Assembly: GCA_013215565.1 (NCBI GenBank)
Contig: JABSQV010000029.1
Location: 1 to 64,000 of the forward strand
Source: Myxococcales bacterium
Lineage (GTDB): Bacteria > Myxococcota_A > UBA9160 > SZUA-336
Length of the DNA: 64,000 bases
Direction: 5' to 3'
Part shown: positions 62,566 to 64,000 of the stretch, one piece after another
Layout of the letters: each line of letters starts with the position of its first letter
Position numbering within the stretch: position 1 is the first letter of the stretch
Translations under genes and position numbers: made by a program
The notes under the pieces: generated by a model
Told to the model about the DNA's origin: nothing
Databases searched by the model: none
What the model saw: only the letters and a program-made list of their open reading frames with translations

Positions 62566-63282
62566 TCAGAGCCGTCCGAGGGCGTCCGCGATCCGCAGCC
62601 ACCAGACGACCCAGAGGGCCTCGACGCCGATGCGCAGGTTCATCTTGGAGGTGCCTCTGGTGCGGTCGACGAAGAAGAAGGGGATCTCTTTGATGCGGGC
62701 GCCCTGCTTGACGAACCGATAGTTGAGCTCGATCTGGAACGCGTAGCCGTCCGACGTGATGTGCTCGAAGCCGACGCGCTCGGCCAGTTCGCGCCGTATG
62801 CAGCGGAAGCCCCCGGTGGTGTCCGTGATCGGGAGTCCCGTGATCTTGCGCGCGTACCAGTTGCCGAAATAGCTGATCAGGATCCGCTCGATCGGCCAGT
62901 TGACGACCGTGATCCCCTTCAGGTAGCGGGACCCCAGCACCACGTCGTGGTTCTCGATCTCGCGCAGCATCGTCTGCAACTCGGCCGGTGGGTGCGAGAA
63001 GTCGCAGTCCATCTGAAAGATCAGCTCGGGGTTCAACTCGAGGGCCCGCGTGAGCCCGGCCCGGTAGGCGGCTCCGAGTCCCCGCTTCTCCGGACGGTGG
63101 AGCACGTGAACCCGGCCCGTCTGTTCCACCAGATCATCCGCGATCTTCCCGGTATGGTCCGGGGAGTTGTCATCGACCACCAGCACCTCGAGCCCCGGGT
63201 CCTGGGCGAGCACCTCGGGTACGATGCGAGCCAGATTCTCGGCCTCGTTGTAGGTCGGGATGATCACGATCCCGCGTGGCAT
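62566..63282 (-). CDS. polyprenol monophosphomannose synthase (DPM1-like GT2)
   Basis: The ATG at 63282 gives 238 residues: IVIIPTYNEAENL, VLVVDDNSPDHTG, QMDCDFSHPP (DxD), GSRYLKG, TDTTGGFRCIRREL and FVDRTRGTSKM. These are strong DPM1 signatures; the enzyme makes polyprenyl-phosphate-mannose (or glucose) from GDP-mannose on the inner membrane face. It leads the five-gene operon 63282 to 58371. An open frame extends 36 codons upstream without family similarity. Confidence 0.92.
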   Translation of the reverse strand: MPRGIVIIPTYNEAENLARIVPEVLAQDPGLEVLVVDDNSPDHTGKIADDLVEQTGRVHVLHRPEKRGLGAAYRAGLTRALELNPELIFQMDCDFSHPPAELQTMLREIENHDVVLGSRYLKGITVVNWPIERILISYFGNWYARKITGLPITDTTGGFRCIRRELAERVGFEHITSDGYAFQIELNYRFVKQGARIKEIPFFFVDRTRGTSKMNLRIGVEALWVVWWLRIADALGRL

Positions 63283-63417
63283 TGTGGCGACTCCCTGGGT
63301 TCCCGAGAGCGTAACGGTCGCAGGGACCCAGTAACAGGTGGCGGGTAGAGGTGTCTCGGTGGCGGGCTGCCGCCCGGCTGCTGCTTCCAAGCGCCGCGGT
63401 CCGGGCGCGTGCCGGCC

Positions 63418-63507
63418 TCAGGCGGCCGCGCGCTGCGCGGCGAGGACCCACCGACCGCGCTCGGCCAGGGCCTTGAAGAGATCCAGGAACGCTTCGAGTC
63501 CTGGCAT
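63418..63507 (-). CDS. possible 29-residue small ORF
   Basis: MPGLEAFLDLFKALAERGRWVLAAQRAAA-stop, in short an amphipathic helix-like peptide. GGGAGGGGG lies just upstream of its ATG and could be a ribosome site. The same frame runs open upstream through the CCCGGG repeats as Pro-Gly and Gly runs but has no other start codon. Whether it is expressed cannot be told. Confidence 0.2.
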   Translation of the reverse strand: MPGLEAFLDLFKALAERGRWVLAAQRAAA

Positions 63508-63631
63508 GCCGCCGCCCCCTCCCCCGCCCGGGCCCGAGCCCGGGCCCGGGCCCGGGGCATGAAGGATTCGTAATCCCGCAGACAGGCTCCTGTCAGAAGC
63601 CGGGAGCAGCCTGGACGTCTACGCAAAAGAC

Positions 63632-63651
63632 GCCGGGCCCGGTGGCCCGGC
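63632..63651 (+). promoter_or_regulatory. perfect GC hairpin in the leader of the SurA-like gene
   Basis: GCCGGGCC (63632-63639) pairs with GGCCCGGC (63644-63651) around the loop CGGT. It ends 7 nt before AAAGGAG (63659-63664 region) of the downstream gene and has no T-run, so a leader structure is more likely than a terminator. Confidence 0.4.
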
Positions 63652-63672
63652 CCGAACCAAAGGAGTATCGGG

Positions 63673-64000
63673 ATGCGAACCAAACGAAGCAGTGTGGCGG
63701 TGGCGGCCGGTCTGGCCGTGGTGCTCGGACTCTGGTCCGGGTGGAGCGTGTACGCGGACTCCGGGCGCAAGCCGGACGCCGCGCCGGGAACGCTCTACGC
63801 GCTCGCGACGCGCGTTCCGCAGGAAGTGCTGGTGGAGGTGAATGGCGAACCCCTGACCCGGAGCGAGGTCGACGCCGCGGTCGAGGCGCTTTTCGGCGCG
63901 GAACTGAGTCGGCTGCCGAACGCCGAGCGGGCGGTGGTGCGCGGCCAACTCGAGGCCCGGGTTCTGGATGACCTGATCTCGCGGACGCTGCTCTTCCAGG
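63673..64000 (+). CDS. SurA/PpiD-like periplasmic chaperone, N-terminal part (3' end outside window)
   Basis: AAGGAG precedes the ATG at 63673. The visible 109 residues hold a signal peptide (VAVAAGLAVVLGLWSGWSVYA) and, after residue 46, the SurA-like N-terminal domain: VPQEVLVEVNGEPLTRSEVDAAV and VLDDLISRTLLFQ. Members are folding factors with parvulin domains further on, which lie beyond the window. The family is inferred from this N-terminus only. Confidence 0.78.
   Translation, partial: MRTKRSSVAVAAGLAVVLGLWSGWSVYADSGRKPDAAPGTLYALATRVPQEVLVEVNGEPLTRSEVDAAVEALFGAELSRLPNAERAVVRGQLEARVLDDLISRTLLFQ

Larger units (their letters stand above)
63283..63672. other. 390-nt intergenic region between divergent genes
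   Basis: No confident gene is seen. It holds a run of CCCGGG-type repeats (63525-63557), a 6-bp GACAGG/CCTGTC inverted repeat with a 2-nt loop (63581-63594), and an 8-bp perfect hairpin GCCGGGCC-CGGT-GGCCCGGC at 63632-63651 in the leader of the SurA-like gene. No sigma-70 pair is obvious. A 29-codon reading frame on the minus strand is listed separately. Confidence 0.6.

Overview
The window is 64 kb of very GC-rich bacterial DNA, densely coded on both strands. The gene content suggests a Gram-negative bacterium of the old deltaproteobacterial lineages, such as Myxococcota, Binatota or Desulfobacterota relatives. It combines a MutL with endonuclease motifs, a Der-YfgM-like pair, a FYDLN-acid zinc-ribbon protein, SurA-like and FKBP-type foldases, LolCDE/MacB-like transporter parts, exosortase-type C-terminal anchors and large acyl-CoA and sterol-type catabolic operons. 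The lineage is an inference from gene content; the sequence holds no rRNA to settle it. I see no insertion sequence, prophage, CRISPR array or integrase.

Layout. 1-12.3 kb is core housekeeping: the 3' end of mutL, miaA, der, a YfgM-like TPR protein, a FYDLN protein, a soluble lytic transglycosylase, queA-tgt for queuosine, and a ROK sugar kinase. 12.4-12.56 kb is an initiator tRNA gene with its own sigma-70 promoter and a strong terminator. 12.6-15.3 kb holds an Eis-like acetyltransferase and an APC permease. 15.4-20.5 kb is a tightly overlapping five-gene operon making and attaching a modified nucleotide sugar. 20.6-26.7 kb is catabolic: a zinc alcohol dehydrogenase with a clear promoter, a P450, a carnitine-dehydrogenase/BKACE pair, a secreted six-cysteine protein behind a GTGTAA inverted repeat, and a luciferase-like oxidoreductase. 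27.4-29.8 kb is a succinyl-CoA-ligase-like pair with a one-cluster ferredoxin.

30-31.4 kb carries the most notable object: a GrdB/PrdB-type selenoprotein gene split by an in-frame TGA. The TGA reads as Sec in a U-P-V-C motif and a SECIS-like hairpin follows 10 nt downstream. An EthD-domain gene and a SnoaL-like gene flank it. 32.1-35.3 kb is an ABC exporter with two FtsX-type permeases. 36-44 kb is an operon closely parallel to the mycobacterial igr cholesterol side-chain operon: heteromeric acyl-CoA dehydrogenases, two MaoC proteins, DUF35, an Ltp2-like thiolase, and a double-domain CaiB-type CoA-transferase.

44.5-52.7 kb contains envelope or secreted proteins (a type B carboxylesterase with calcium-type repeats and an xDR tail, and an LVIVD-type protein with an IPTL-CTERM-like anchor) and scattered enzymes, ending with uridine kinase. 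52.8-63.3 kb is glycan and envelope biology: a GT39-like protein, a phosphodiesterase-type lipoprotein, an acyltransferase, a PDZ protein, and a coupled five-gene glycosylation operon (polyprenol-P-mannose synthase, GT4, GT39, flippase, methyltransferase). The window ends inside a SurA-like gene. Start sites were often moved inward to fit signal peptides, Shine-Dalgarno sequences and four-base overlaps; each entry says where.
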